A stretch of 64,000 nucleotides of DNA from Reichenbachiella versicolor (GCF_003171675.1 NZ_QFZQ01000006.1:62001-126000), one strand, 5' to 3'. Counted from the stretch's first letter, positions 44,355 through 53,499 are shown. The notes: generated by a model from the sequence alone, not told the origin. Made by a program: numbers and translations.

Positions 44355-44559
44355 GTTATCTAGCAATTGCATTGCGGTGTTCTTTACATGAATATGTGTC
44401 TATATTTAACCAATATAAGGTTAGAGACAATGAGTGAGACTCTATTTTTCTATAGGATTAGTGGTGTCGTGTGAGTCAAGGTATAAGACTAGTTTGAACA
44501 TGGAGATCGCATCACAGATGCTATTTATAGATACAATCGCAATGCAATTGAGATCGAGC
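44355..44559 (+). repeat. Inverted-repeat-ended element, copy C (left end truncated)
   Basis: 205 bp. It carries the same left block (TAGCAATTGCATTGCGGTG) and right block (ATGGAGATCGCATCACAGAT) as A and D and the right end GAGATCGAGC. The full left terminus (CTCGATCGCAA) is missing. It lies 73 bases after the end of the next gene and abuts the shared leader. Confidence 0.9.
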
Positions 44560-44632
44560 TGGAAGTTTTCATCTAACCTTGTCCACAGGAAGCCAGACAT
44601 GTAATAATGACTATTAATAAGTAATATTTTTT

Positions 44633-45100
44633 TCATTTGTTGCTTGATCTTGATTCGAATTCACTCAAATAGTTACCAAGAAGTTCAGCTTGTTCTGAGT
44701 TTATCCGTCCTATCTGTTCAGCTGCAACTATGTTATCTGTAATATTATCAAATTCATGAATATCTTTGATCCTGCCTCTTTTTAGGACTATTCTTATGAT
44801 ATCCTTTCTTTCAAAATCTAATTCCTCATAAAAAACTTGCTTCCAGAATTGCTCTATGTGTTCACCATCACTTTCGTTCCAATAAGTTAGGTAATCATTT
44901 TCCAAAAACTTCAGGCTCTCAACTTTTCGAAACTGGAGTTCTGGATTCAAAGCAAGTCTTTTACATTCAGCTCCGAAATTCAAGATGTGAGATTTTAAAT
45001 CATTTGGAAATGAGGTTGAAGTGTTGATTACTTCTTCAGCTATCTCAATGGTTCTAGCTAACCGTTTAGCTCGTTCATCATATGTTATTCTTTTCGCCAT
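44633..45100 (-). CDS. Unknown helical protein, 155 residues
   Basis: All-helical, charged protein, MAKRITYDERAKRLARTIE at the start and EQAELLGNYLSEFESRS at the end; no signal peptide or known motif. Middle part ELDFERKDIIRIVLKRGRIKDI is basic. Family not recognised. It is flanked on both sides by inverted-repeat elements (C downstream, D upstream). Confidence 0.5.
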   Translation of the reverse strand: MAKRITYDERAKRLARTIEIAEEVINTSTSFPNDLKSHILNFGAECKRLALNPELQFRKVESLKFLENDYLTYWNESDGEHIEQFWKQVFYEELDFERKDIIRIVLKRGRIKDIHEFDNITDNIVAAEQIGRINSEQAELLGNYLSEFESRSSNK

Positions 45101-45179
45101 GCAGTGTAATAGATGCCAACGCCTCAGTATGAATTCTGACGTTTGATATTGTTAATGCTTCGGATGTAAAATAGCCAAT

Positions 45180-45423
45180 CCCGCTCGATCGCAAAGGTTT
45201 TGCGATTGAAACCTATGCTTATATAGAATTACCTAGCAATTGCATTGCGGTGTTCTTTACATGAATATGTGTTTATGGCTAACCTATGTAAGGTTATAAT
45301 TGTACTTTTTATATAGGCTTAGTAGTATCAATAGAGTATTGAAAAAGAATTCAGTTGAATATGGAGATCGCATCACAGATGCTATTCATAGATACAATCG
45401 CAATGAAATTGCGATCGATCGGG
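45180..45423 (+). repeat. Inverted-repeat-ended element, copy D (longest form)
   Basis: 244 bp with ends CCCGCTCGATCGCAA and TTGCGATCGATCGGG. It contains the extra left hairpin (TCGCAAAGGTTTTGCGA), both shared blocks and the TATCAATAGAGTATTGAAAA block also in B. It lies 179 bases after the next gene's 3' end. The 45101-45601 gap otherwise holds nothing recognised. Confidence 0.9.
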
Positions 45424-45601
45424 TAATACAAAGAGCTCGATATATGAGTTAAGCCAGTCTATTTTTTTAAGTTAGTTATCGATTACGTCCAACTAAAATG
45501 AGCATACGTCTCAATTGCTAGAAGCACTGAAATTCCCCATTCGTATTATTCTATCAGATAACTCAGTTCGCATATTCATTTTAGTGTCTGTTATCATCTT
45601 T

Positions 45602-46141
45602 TTAAGCTACTAATGCCCAAAATTTTAGCGTCAATGTTAAAAAACAAATGGCAAATAAAATTCCATATATCATCGTTCTAGTTTGGTCTTGAAAACCTCT
45701 ACCTCGCGTGTTAAGCACTCTTGATTTCTTTAAAAATTTTTTTGGCAAAACATGACTAGATTGAGCTATAGTGTCTTCACTTTCTTCTATTTCAAGATAT
45801 TGTACCAGCTCCGATTCAGTTAACTTTTTATTAGTCATTAGTTCATTTAAAAATGAGAACGCAGCAGCACTATAGGCTCCCGCTCTATCCTTCATTTTAA
45901 GTTGTATAGATATGTAACGATATACAAACACGGTTATCGCTACTACAAAAAAAGATATCAGAATTGTTATTTCAATTTGACTCTGTACTGGAATCTTGAA
46001 TAAATTAATTAAACCAGCAAAAGCCATATACAAGACCAGACCAGCCCAAGCAGAAGTTTCTTTATGGTTGTGATAATTCGCATAATACTGATTTGTACTT
46101 TTATAGAAATCTATTATCTGATCTTTATCCATTTGATTCAA
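45602..46141 (-). CDS. Unknown membrane protein with three helices
   Basis: 179 residues. Two adjacent membrane helices at about 28-75 (SAWAGLVLYMAFAGLI, ISFFVVAITVFVYRY), a cytoplasmic region, and a third helix at the C-terminus (IYGILFAICFLTLTLKFW). The 2TM-plus-cytoplasmic plan recalls SLATT-type effectors of nucleotide-signalled defence but I see no partner nucleotidyltransferase or SLOG gene, so this is only a resemblance. Its leader repeats at 44244-44353. Confidence 0.55.
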   Translation of the reverse strand: MNQMDKDQIIDFYKSTNQYYANYHNHKETSAWAGLVLYMAFAGLINLFKIPVQSQIEITILISFFVVAITVFVYRYISIQLKMKDRAGAYSAAAFSFLNELMTNKKLTESELVQYLEIEESEDTIAQSSHVLPKKFLKKSRVLNTRGRGFQDQTRTMIYGILFAICFLTLTLKFWALVA

Positions 46142-46160
46142 TTTTTAATCATTGATGATA

Positions 46161-46268
46161 ACAACCGAGTATATAACACTCAGTTTTTTTTACACTGAAA
46201 TATAATACTGTAAACGACAACAATCAATTACAAACGGTAATAGATGACATATACCCCTGATCCAGCCA
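46161..46268 (-). repeat. 108-bp shared leader, copy 2
   Basis: Homologous to 44244-44353. Shared core on the + strand: ACAACCGAGTATATAACACT at the gene-proximal end and ATATACCCCTGATCCAGCCA at the distal end. Located 20 bases upstream of the membrane protein start. Confidence 0.85.
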
Positions 46269-46515
46269 TGCTACTCTTATGGTTGAAACTTTTACATATC
46301 TCAGCAAAAACTACAACTAGCTGTTTACCAAAGTAAACAATTCATTGGAAGCCGTATCTAATTCAAAAGTTTCCGCAGTCCGTCTATGAGCAGTTAGTAT
46401 GTTAAATAACGCTTTGAGAGCCTTTTATTGTGCTGGAGCTTGGTTGCAGAGCTTTAGCAAAGAGACAAAGCGTCCTATGTTTTAGCAGATTCCGGTTTTG
46501 GGGACTGGGACTTAA

Positions 46516-46746
46516 ATTATGGTATTTTAGAAGTGTATTATGGACTTAAGGGATTGTATTATTATGATTGAGATGTTTATTATCGTAATTCAGATGTACA
46601 TTATGATATTGTAGATTTACATTATGGCTACTGAGAAGAACATTATGGTAATCAAGTTGTATTTTATGGATATTAAGTTTTAAGTTATGGTAACTAATCT
46701 GACTGTTATTGATATATAGAGGTTGATTATTAACCATAAGTTGAAC
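46516..46746. repeat. 21-bp degenerate tandem repeat (about 11 units)
   Basis: Units begin ATTATGG or variants every 21 bases (46516, 46537, 46558 and so on); consensus near ATTATGGTAATTnAGATGTA. The 7-codon period gives a repetitive frame (pattern YHNVxLx) on the minus strand, broken by stops on the + strand. Confidence 0.85.
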
Positions 46747-47022
46747 AACTGGCTATTCATAATGTAATGCCTGAGACCGATAATAAATCACTTGAACTTG
46801 AATTGCCGTTTGATAACCTTTCAGGTTCGATTCTCTGATGCTTGGATTGAGTCAAATACTTATAAAATCTTGAGTACTCCTAATACTATTTGAGAGTCTT
46901 ATCTGGTAGTAGGTAAGTCTTGCTGATAAACTCTCTCTTGATTAGGATATATAGAATCCAGAAGATAACTGCACAAAATAGTATGTTTGAATAGCCTAAC
47001 GAGCTTTAAATAAACGTTTTCT

Positions 47023-47050
47023 CTACTTTCTTGCTTGACAAAGAAAGTAG
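47023..47050. repeat. Dispersed hairpin repeat, copy 1
   Basis: CTACTTTCTT-GCTTGACA-AAGAAAGTAG hairpin followed by a block ending GTCAAGTCTGTAAATCAGA. Same plan as 56473-56498, which is followed by ATCAAGTCCGTAAATCAGA. Confidence 0.75.
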
Positions 47051-47216
47051 CAAAGAAGTCAAGTCTGTAAATCAGAAGGCTAAATTTCAACTCCACTTCA
47101 CTAAAAATTTTACATAGAGTCTATGAAGCTGAGTTCGATCAATAATTTTTCAAACACTCTGCAAAACCTCAATCTATTACACTTAATCAAGCTTTTGCCT
47201 TCAAGCCAGGCAGGCT

Positions 47217-47245
47217 CTTCCTTTTTTCATTGCCAAAAAAGGAAG
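47217..47245. repeat. Dispersed hairpin repeat, copy 2
   Basis: CTTCCTTTTTT / AAAAAAGGAAG, 11-bp perfect stem with a 7-base loop, followed by CAAAAAGTC. Related in design to the copies at 47023 and 56473. Another hairpin, CCCGATA / TATCGGG, lies 30 bases on. Confidence 0.7.
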
Positions 47246-47261
47246 CAAAAAGTCTAGAAAA

Positions 47262-47453
47262 TTATAAACTCTCCCGATACGCTGCGCTATCGGGATCAGA
47301 CAGTATAATTTTCATTCTTTCTTGTGAAACGTCAAATATATGAATCAATAGGTTTTTAAATCGAACTGAGTCTATGACACATTTACACTTTCGGCACCTG
47401 TATTTATCGAACTGTCGGACAAACACTTTGTCTTTTGTGTAAGTTTCAATCAT
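47262..47453 (-). CDS. Doubtful 63-residue frame with a CxxCxC motif
   Basis: Begins MIETYTKDKVFVRQFDKYRC and has a compact cysteine group (RCRKCKC). Its C-terminal end runs through the TCCCGATA hairpin repeat (DPDSAAYRE), so it is probably a fragment or chance frame. Confidence 0.25.
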   Translation of the reverse strand: MIETYTKDKVFVRQFDKYRCRKCKCVIDSVRFKNLLIHIFDVSQERMKIILSDPDSAAYRESL

Positions 47454-47647
47454 ACTTTATATAAACTCGTCGTCCCTCCTCAAACAGTAAAATTTTTGGA
47501 CGCTTCTTTCCGTCAAAATTCTTAACGCATCTGATTTAAGGACCATTTCTTAGTGCGTGCTTTTTTGAGGTATAATTCTATACATCTTACTCTTTCATCA
47601 TATTTAGATAATTGCGAAGGTCTCAGTAATAGATTTTGATAGCTCTC

Positions 47648-48937
47648 TCAACCGAATTTCATCTCAAAAACAGTGATTCCTTGATCGTTGGTTGATAATG
47701 AGAAATCAAAACCATGATTCATTAGTATTTCCTTTGTCAGGGTCAAACCAATTCCTTGTCCGTTGGCTTTAGAAGTATAAAAAGCTTCAAATATTTTTTG
47801 CTGCTGATCAGCTGAAATTGGTTCACCATTGTTTTCTATTTTCAAACTATGTTGGTCTAGACTTACTTTCACATAGCCTTCTTCTTTGATGGCTTCTATG
47901 GCGTTTTTGACCACATTACTCAAAACCAATTCGATCTGAGAGGCGTCTATGTCCAACCACATCGGTTGGTCAGGTAAGCTTTCTTCCCAATCTATCGACT
48001 TCAAATCATGCTCATACAATACACCAAGTCTATGAGCTATATCTCTAAGGTCAGATTTTTCAAGGTTTGGCATCGGTAGTTTAACTACGTCGGCATAATT
48101 CCTCATGAAAGTATTCAAGGCATCATTTCGATCTCTTGATGACTTAATAGCTTCAGCCAATTTATCAGAGATATTCTCTCTGATCTGCTCTTCAAACCGC
48201 AGTGTACTATTCAGTACTGAATTAACTGCTCCTATCGTATTATTCACTTCATGTGCCATTACTCGTATTACTTTTTCGTAAGACACTTTCTCTGCTTTGA
48301 TTAACTCGTTTGTTAATTCATCCATATGAAAGAATACTCTTTCTGCTCCTTTTTCGTAAAAAGAGCGCTTGGTGCATTTATACCTTTTGACTCCATCCAA
48401 ATGAACTACAGTGCTTTCATTTAATGGTATTCGATTCAATCTCTTTGCCAATACCGAATCTAACTCTTCTAGTAAAGCTCCTTGAGCTTTATTCGCTACG
48501 ACGCCTAGCATTTGCTCTGCTGAGGGATTGAGACTGGATACTTGGTGATTAAAATCAAGAATCAATATTCCTGACTTTGAATTTTCAATGAGCTTATCCA
48601 AAAAGAAATTTTTCTCAGTCAAGTGTAATTTCTCGGACCTGAGTTGTACAAGCATGAGGTTAAATACTTCGATTAGATTATCCAGATCCTTTTGCCCGAC
48701 ACTTTTTACTCGAATACTGAAGTCTTGATCCTTCAAGGCTTCTACTCCAGCCATCAGCAATCTATGCGGCTTCAAAAAAGACCTATATAATGCTAAAGAG
48801 ATGCAAAAGGATGATACTAGTAAGACTTCTGAGACTACAAAAAATACCTTGTCGTACTGATACAAAGTCACTACTAGTGCTACTTGTACCAGATGAATCA
48901 AAACGATAAACCAGATGAACTTTGCTCTTAAACTCAT
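47648..48937 (-). CDS. Sensor histidine kinase (HAMP-PAS-HisKA-HATPase)
   Basis: 429 residues. Two membrane helices (about 8-28 and 33-52) with almost no extracellular loop, a HAMP-like segment (about 53-115), a PAS domain (about 118-190: SGILILDFNHQVSSLNPSAEQ), phosphoacceptor VMAHEVNNTIGAVNSVL and HATPase motifs NVVKNAIEAI, GEPIS and GQGIGLTLTKEIL. It overlaps the NtrC-type regulator gene by 4 bases and should phosphorylate it. The short loop suggests it senses within the membrane or cytoplasm, as in cell-envelope stress. Confidence 0.93.
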   Translation of the reverse strand: MSLRAKFIWFIVLIHLVQVALVVTLYQYDKVFFVVSEVLLVSSFCISLALYRSFLKPHRLLMAGVEALKDQDFSIRVKSVGQKDLDNLIEVFNLMLVQLRSEKLHLTEKNFFLDKLIENSKSGILILDFNHQVSSLNPSAEQMLGVVANKAQGALLEELDSVLAKRLNRIPLNESTVVHLDGVKRYKCTKRSFYEKGAERVFFHMDELTNELIKAEKVSYEKVIRVMAHEVNNTIGAVNSVLNSTLRFEEQIRENISDKLAEAIKSSRDRNDALNTFMRNYADVVKLPMPNLEKSDLRDIAHRLGVLYEHDLKSIDWEESLPDQPMWLDIDASQIELVLSNVVKNAIEAIKEEGYVKVSLDQHSLKIENNGEPISADQQQKIFEAFYTSKANGQGIGLTLTKEILMNHGFDFSLSTNDQGITVFEMKFG

Positions 48938-50289
48938 TTTTGTTCTTGTGTTTTGATTCCATATTTTTCTAACCTTCTGTACAGCGCTCCTCTGCTCAAC
49001 CCAAGTGCGTCTGCCACTTTGCTCAAGTTGTGCTGGTGTGTTTCAATGGCATTCTTAATCATCATTTCTTCGACTTGATCTATGGTCATATTTTCTGGCA
49101 ACTGGCCTGTAGCTTGATGACTATCTGATGACAGTATCTGAAAATCTCCGACCTGCAATTCATCATTCATACTCAGTAGAAAGGTTCGTTCCAATTGATT
49201 TTTTAGCTCTCTAATATTCCCTTCAAAGAACTGAGAGGAAAGCCACGCAATGGCAGAGTCTGAAATTGTGGTTTTTCTTTTATAAGCTGAATTGAGCTGC
49301 TTGATGAAAAATCTAACTAGATGGGGAATATCAGATTTTCGCTGTGACAGCGCAGGCAACTCTAGCGAGACTAGATTGATTCGATAAAACAAATCTTCTC
49401 TAAACTGACCATTTTTAATCATCTCAGGTAAATTCTTATTGGTAGCTGCTACTACTCTGACATCAGCATTTTTAGTCCGACTATCACCTAAAACCTGATA
49501 CGTTTTATCTTGTAGTACCCTGAGCAACTTTACTTGTGACGCTAGATCTAAATCCCCTATTTCGTCTAGGAATATTGTCCCTCCTTCTGCCATTTCGAAT
49601 CGACCTACTCTGTTGGCATAAGCATCTGTAAATGCTCCTTTCTTATGTCCAAACATTTCACTTTCGAATAAAGAGGTAGAAATCCCTCCTAAGTTCACCT
49701 TGACAAAAGGCTTGTCTTTTCTTAAGCTATTTCGGTGAATGGCTTCTGCGGCTAGTTCTTTTCCTGTTCCACTGGGTCCTAGTACTAATACTGGCGCGTC
49801 TGTTTGGCTTACTCTAGAGATCATATTAAGTGTCTGCACTATCTGCGGCGACTCTCCGATAATCATACTAAAGTCAAATTGCTCATCTAGCTGGACGCGA
49901 GCGGAAGGAAGTTTGGTCTTTTTTGATAACTCTAAAGCTGTCCGAATAGAGTTCATCAGATGACCATCGTCCCATGGTTTATTGATGAAGTCTGCCGCTC
50001 CCAGTTTCATCCCTTCTACGGCTAATGGGATCGAGCCCCATCCAGTAACGAGAATCACAGGTATATGAGCAAAATTGGATTTTAGTTTACCTAGAAATGC
50101 CAACCCTTCTTCACCTGAGGTACGATCCGTATAGTTCAAATCCAACAAGATCAACTCTGGCTGATCTTGTTGGATAATTTCCATGCCTTCATTTGGATGA
50201 TGAGCTGTTCGAGTTTCAAACCCTTCTATATCTAGGAGTAATCTAAATGCACTCTGAACTGCTCTATCGTCGTCTATTATTAGAATCAT
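48934..50289 (-). CDS. Sigma-54-dependent NtrC-family response regulator
   Basis: 451 residues. Receiver (1-125, phosphoacceptor in LILLDLNYTDRTSGEEG), AAA+ domain (about 145-385: GPSGTGKELAAEAIH, Walker B GGTIFLDEIGDL) and Fis-type HTH at the C-terminus (VADALGLSRGALYRRLEKY). The sigma-54 contact loop reads GAFTDA rather than GAFTGA, a variant position worth noting. It should activate sigma-54 promoters; one lies at 56216-56232 before the export operon, with a palindromic site nearby. Confidence 0.95.
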   Translation of the reverse strand: MILIIDDDRAVQSAFRLLLDIEGFETRTAHHPNEGMEIIQQDQPELILLDLNYTDRTSGEEGLAFLGKLKSNFAHIPVILVTGWGSIPLAVEGMKLGAADFINKPWDDGHLMNSIRTALELSKKTKLPSARVQLDEQFDFSMIIGESPQIVQTLNMISRVSQTDAPVLVLGPSGTGKELAAEAIHRNSLRKDKPFVKVNLGGISTSLFESEMFGHKKGAFTDAYANRVGRFEMAEGGTIFLDEIGDLDLASQVKLLRVLQDKTYQVLGDSRTKNADVRVVAATNKNLPEMIKNGQFREDLFYRINLVSLELPALSQRKSDIPHLVRFFIKQLNSAYKRKTTISDSAIAWLSSQFFEGNIRELKNQLERTFLLSMNDELQVGDFQILSSDSHQATGQLPENMTIDQVEEMMIKNAIETHQHNLSKVADALGLSRGALYRRLEKYGIKTQEQK

Positions 50290-50357
50290 GCTATTAAATT
50301 ATCATATTCCATGTTTTCTCACCTGCATTTAGAATTACTTATTATTTCCTAATAGTA

Positions 50358-51572
50358 CTACTCTTGTCGTAAAGCTATTGCTGGGTCTACCAATGCAGCT
50401 TGTCTACTTGGTAAATAAGCGCAAACTACTATCAATACTGACACTGTTGCAAAGGCTAATGCCATCGCTACATAATAAACCTGTCCATCCAGATCAAATG
50501 CGTTGAGCAGTGGGAATTGAATTGCGATCAATAGCCCCGGAATCATTCCTAGAAGACCGACCATAAGCATCTCGGTAATGAACTGTTTGTAAATCTCTAA
50601 GGTATTGGCTCCTATTGCTCTTCGCAATCCTATTTCTGCACTACGTGTAGATATGTTATACCACAATACTCCAAACAAACCTATGAAGATATTGATGACC
50701 AAAAACACAACTATGACTAGTAATACAGCGGTCGGTATGAGTCTCGTACCCATGTTTGATTCGCGCATCTCTGGCAAGCTTTTGACTATGACATTGGTTC
50801 CGGGAAATTCTTGGGTGATGGAAGTGACCAGTTGCTGTTCGAATTCCTTCCCTATTCCTTTCTTCAACTTGATGAAGATTGGATCTCCAGCGGTCCCTTG
50901 CATATTGTTGTCCCAGACAGATGGACGTTGTCTCACATCATAGGGCAAATCCAACGGTTCTCGGTACAATGTTCTGATAAATAATTGAGGCTCAGTAAAC
51001 GTCAATTCTCCACCGTATTTGAAGTTATCTATTACTCCTACTATGATAACATTGTCTCGTTCTGTTAGCTCTAGTTCTTTTCCTATAGGATTTTCTCCTT
51101 TGAAAAAGTCTTTTTGAAATGCCTGATTGATGACTGCGGGTCGCAGTTTCGAGGCATTATCTTCACTACCATACCATCGACCTTCTACTACATTCAAACT
51201 CATGATATCTCTAAAATCATCTTCAGCATCAAATGTGATGACTGGCTTTTTCACATCTTTATATCGAGGTATTTGTCTCCAGTAGCGAAACATAAATGGA
51301 GTATTGCCTTCCATCATAGTGGCTTTTTCTATCTCCTTGTATTCTGGAAGTGTTTTAAGAATCTTTTGGTCTATTTGCTTGTCTTCTGGCGAAGACGCAT
51401 CTATCATCCAGACATCGTCATACGTAAAGCCAATAGGTTCTTTAAAATTCATATAGAACATGGTACATATGGAGTACAGGCCAAATACTAATAGGAATGT
51501 CCCTAATAGCTCTAGAATCAGAATGGCATTGCGACTCTTATTATTCCAGATCAGTTTAAATATCTGTTTCAT
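50358..51572 (-). CDS. MacB-like ABC transporter permease 2
   Basis: 404 residues. N-terminal membrane helix, a large periplasmic MacB core domain (about 45-270) and three C-terminal helices with the FtsX-type segment TRSAEIGLRRAIGANTLEIYKQF. Such non-canonical permeases use ATP hydrolysis to drive periplasmic conformational change for export. Overlaps the first permease gene by 4 bases. Last structural gene of the operon; the regulator gene follows after 69 bases. Confidence 0.92.
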   Translation of the reverse strand: MKQIFKLIWNNKSRNAILILELLGTFLLVFGLYSICTMFYMNFKEPIGFTYDDVWMIDASSPEDKQIDQKILKTLPEYKEIEKATMMEGNTPFMFRYWRQIPRYKDVKKPVITFDAEDDFRDIMSLNVVEGRWYGSEDNASKLRPAVINQAFQKDFFKGENPIGKELELTERDNVIIVGVIDNFKYGGELTFTEPQLFIRTLYREPLDLPYDVRQRPSVWDNNMQGTAGDPIFIKLKKGIGKEFEQQLVTSITQEFPGTNVIVKSLPEMRESNMGTRLIPTAVLLVIVVFLVINIFIGLFGVLWYNISTRSAEIGLRRAIGANTLEIYKQFITEMLMVGLLGMIPGLLIAIQFPLLNAFDLDGQVYYVAMALAFATVSVLIVVCAYLPSRQAALVDPAIALRQE

Positions 51573-52837
51573 TTGGTGCTGTTTTTTAAAGTTTTAACAA
51601 TTGGGGTTTTGGCTAGTTTCAAACTAGGAGTGACTCCTGACAGGATAGCCAATATCAAAGCAGAACCGATTCCTACTATAAAAGACCTACTACCCGGTGC
51701 TATTTGAGAGTTGAAGAATATTCCAGAATCATTAATCAAATAGATAATAATGAAAGTAGCTGCTCCTGCGATCAATGCCCCTAGAAGGGTAATCATTATG
51801 TTTTCAATCATGAATTGTATAGCCAGATGCTTGGTCGTCGCTCCAAATGATTTTCGAGCTCCAATTTCAGGGAAGCGCTCCATGATCCTGGTAGAGTTCA
51901 AACTGATGAGATTGAGTCCTGGGAGAAAGAGATACATTAGTATTACAGTACCGAATAACAAATAAGGTACGTCTTCTATTTCCATGAACTGACCTAATGA
52001 ATCTGCGTAGATATCGTGCTTTTCCCAAACATCCATCGTTGCTGGCTTTGGCTTTGCATAGGCACTGTCAAAGTGAGTTCCTGAGAAATCTAGTTTTGCC
52101 AACTTATCTGCAAATTCTTCTTGAATTTTTGAAATGTCTGATTGCTGGTGAGCCAAAAAGGCAATTTGAAGGTGACCGAAATAACCCCATTCTTGATGCT
52201 TAGTATGGGTAAATGGCAACCAAATATTGGAATAAGCAGAAAATCGAATGGCGTCCACATTTTCTACCACTCCCATGACTCTAAAGGGTACTCCTTTTAG
52301 TTGAACTGTTTTTCCTACACACGGTTCTCCGTTGAAATATATCTCTCTGGACTTTCTATCTAGAATGACGATTTTGTCATCCTTTTCGATTTCATCTAGC
52401 GTATACCCTCTTCCTTCTAAAAACTCTAAATCAACTAACTGCCAATAGTTTCCATCTGTAAAGCGCATTGTCAATGGTTCCCTTTTACCATTTCTGTATG
52501 CATACACTAGGTCATTGGTTAAATTAGCTCCTGAGTATGCTGCTACCAGCTCTGGGGTTTTCATCTTGTAGGCATAGTCTCGGACAAATCTGTAAGAGAA
52601 TGGGTTATTGGATTGATCTTCTGTTTTACGCTTTGTCATTCGCAATGTGTGAGCGAATATGGCTCTATCAAACTTGGATTCGGTGCCTTTAGAGGCAAAG
52701 ATATGATCCACAAAAACCGTAGTGGCAAACAAAAGTGTTAGCGTCAAACTGATTCCAAACAAAGTAACAAACGCGTATAACTTGCGACGCATGAGCACTT
52801 TCCATGCTATTTTTATATAATTCTTAAACATGATCAA
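51569..52837 (-). CDS. MacB-like ABC transporter permease 1
   Basis: 422 residues, same plan as its neighbour: helix about 20-45, MacB periplasmic core (GRGYTLDEIEKDDKIVILD, VKGVPFRVMGVVENV-like), then three helices with RIMERFPEIGARKSFGATTKHL. It probably forms a heterodimer with the second permease. Four-base overlaps to both neighbours. Confidence 0.92.
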   Translation of the reverse strand: MIMFKNYIKIAWKVLMRRKLYAFVTLFGISLTLTLLFATTVFVDHIFASKGTESKFDRAIFAHTLRMTKRKTEDQSNNPFSYRFVRDYAYKMKTPELVAAYSGANLTNDLVYAYRNGKREPLTMRFTDGNYWQLVDLEFLEGRGYTLDEIEKDDKIVILDRKSREIYFNGEPCVGKTVQLKGVPFRVMGVVENVDAIRFSAYSNIWLPFTHTKHQEWGYFGHLQIAFLAHQQSDISKIQEEFADKLAKLDFSGTHFDSAYAKPKPATMDVWEKHDIYADSLGQFMEIEDVPYLLFGTVILMYLFLPGLNLISLNSTRIMERFPEIGARKSFGATTKHLAIQFMIENIMITLLGALIAGAATFIIIYLINDSGIFFNSQIAPGSRSFIVGIGSALILAILSGVTPSLKLAKTPIVKTLKNSTK

Positions 52838-53499
52838 TTCACTAAGCTTCCGTCAAACAATCTGATAATTCTGTTGGTCTTCTGAGCCAAAGCTTCATCG
52901 TGTGTCACCATCACGATAGTGGTTCCTTCCTTGTTCAGTTCCATTAATAGGTCCATAATTTCATGTCCCATTCGACTGTCCAAATTCCCAGTTGGCTCAT
53001 CTGCCAAAATGATCTCTGGACTTCCTATAATCGCTCTAGCAATAGCGACTCGCTGTTTTTGACCTCCAGATAACTGTGACGGATAGTGGTGAACTCTTGC
53101 GCTTAAGCCTACTTTTTCAAGCACTGACATGATTCGTTCCTTTCTTTCTTTGCTTGAAATTCCTTTTCGGTAGAGCAGTGGCATTTCCACATTGTCATAG
53201 ACGGTCAGGTCATTGACTAAGTGAAAACTCTGAAAGATGAAACCAAGGTTTTGGTTTCTGAACTCGGCGAGTTTTGTTTCTTTTCTATTTGTAACTTTTT
53301 CACCTTGAATTCTCACTGAGCCTGTGCTAGGCATGTCTAACAACCCCATGACATTGAGCAAAGTACTCTTGCCGCAGCCTGATGGTCCCATGATCGATGC
53401 GAATTCCCCTTTTTCTATTTTGAGGTTGATTTGGTTTAATGCAAGTGTCTCAATCTCCTTGGTTTGATACACTTTTTCAACATTGCTTAATTCAATCAT
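52834..53499 (-). CDS. ABC transporter ATP-binding protein (MacB/LolD type)
   Basis: 221 residues. Walker A GPSGCGKSTLLN, Q-loop FIFQSFHL, signature LSGGQKQRVAIARAI, Walker B IILADEPTGNLD and the switch His in VMVTHDEAL. Powers the two permeases. Six bases separate it from the TolC-like gene upstream. Confidence 0.96.
   Translation of the reverse strand: MIELSNVEKVYQTKEIETLALNQINLKIEKGEFASIMGPSGCGKSTLLNVMGLLDMPSTGSVRIQGEKVTNRKETKLAEFRNQNLGFIFQSFHLVNDLTVYDNVEMPLLYRKGISSKERKERIMSVLEKVGLSARVHHYPSQLSGGQKQRVAIARAIIGSPEIILADEPTGNLDSRMGHEIMDLLMELNKEGTTIVMVTHDEALAQKTNRIIRLFDGSLVN

Larger units (their letters stand above)
46142..47647. other. 1.5-kb region without a convincing gene
   Basis: Holds the shared leader, an inverted repeat ACGCTTTG/CAAAGCGT (46409-46473), a 21-bp tandem array, two dispersed hairpins and a 63-codon frame. 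Base composition is strongly A/T-rich. Looks like an accumulation of repeats and debris. Confidence 0.7.

Noticed and set aside
44442-44636. 64-codon minus-strand frame starting at the end of the 155-residue protein gene
   Set aside because: Most of it runs through repeat copy C; no protein-like conservation.
42096-45423. Canonical integron attC sites
   Set aside because: The repeats lack paired RYYYAAC/GTTRRRY ends and no integron integrase is seen, so only a cassette-like layout is claimed.
45602-46141. SLATT-type defence effector
   Set aside because: Only the helix plan is similar; no nucleotide-signal synthase, SLOG or reverse transcriptase partner is nearby.
46546-46737. 63-codon minus-strand frame
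   Set aside because: It is the 21-bp tandem repeat read in one frame.
46899-47096. 65-codon minus-strand frame
   Set aside because: Crosses the dispersed hairpin repeat at 47023-47050 and has no recognisable domain.
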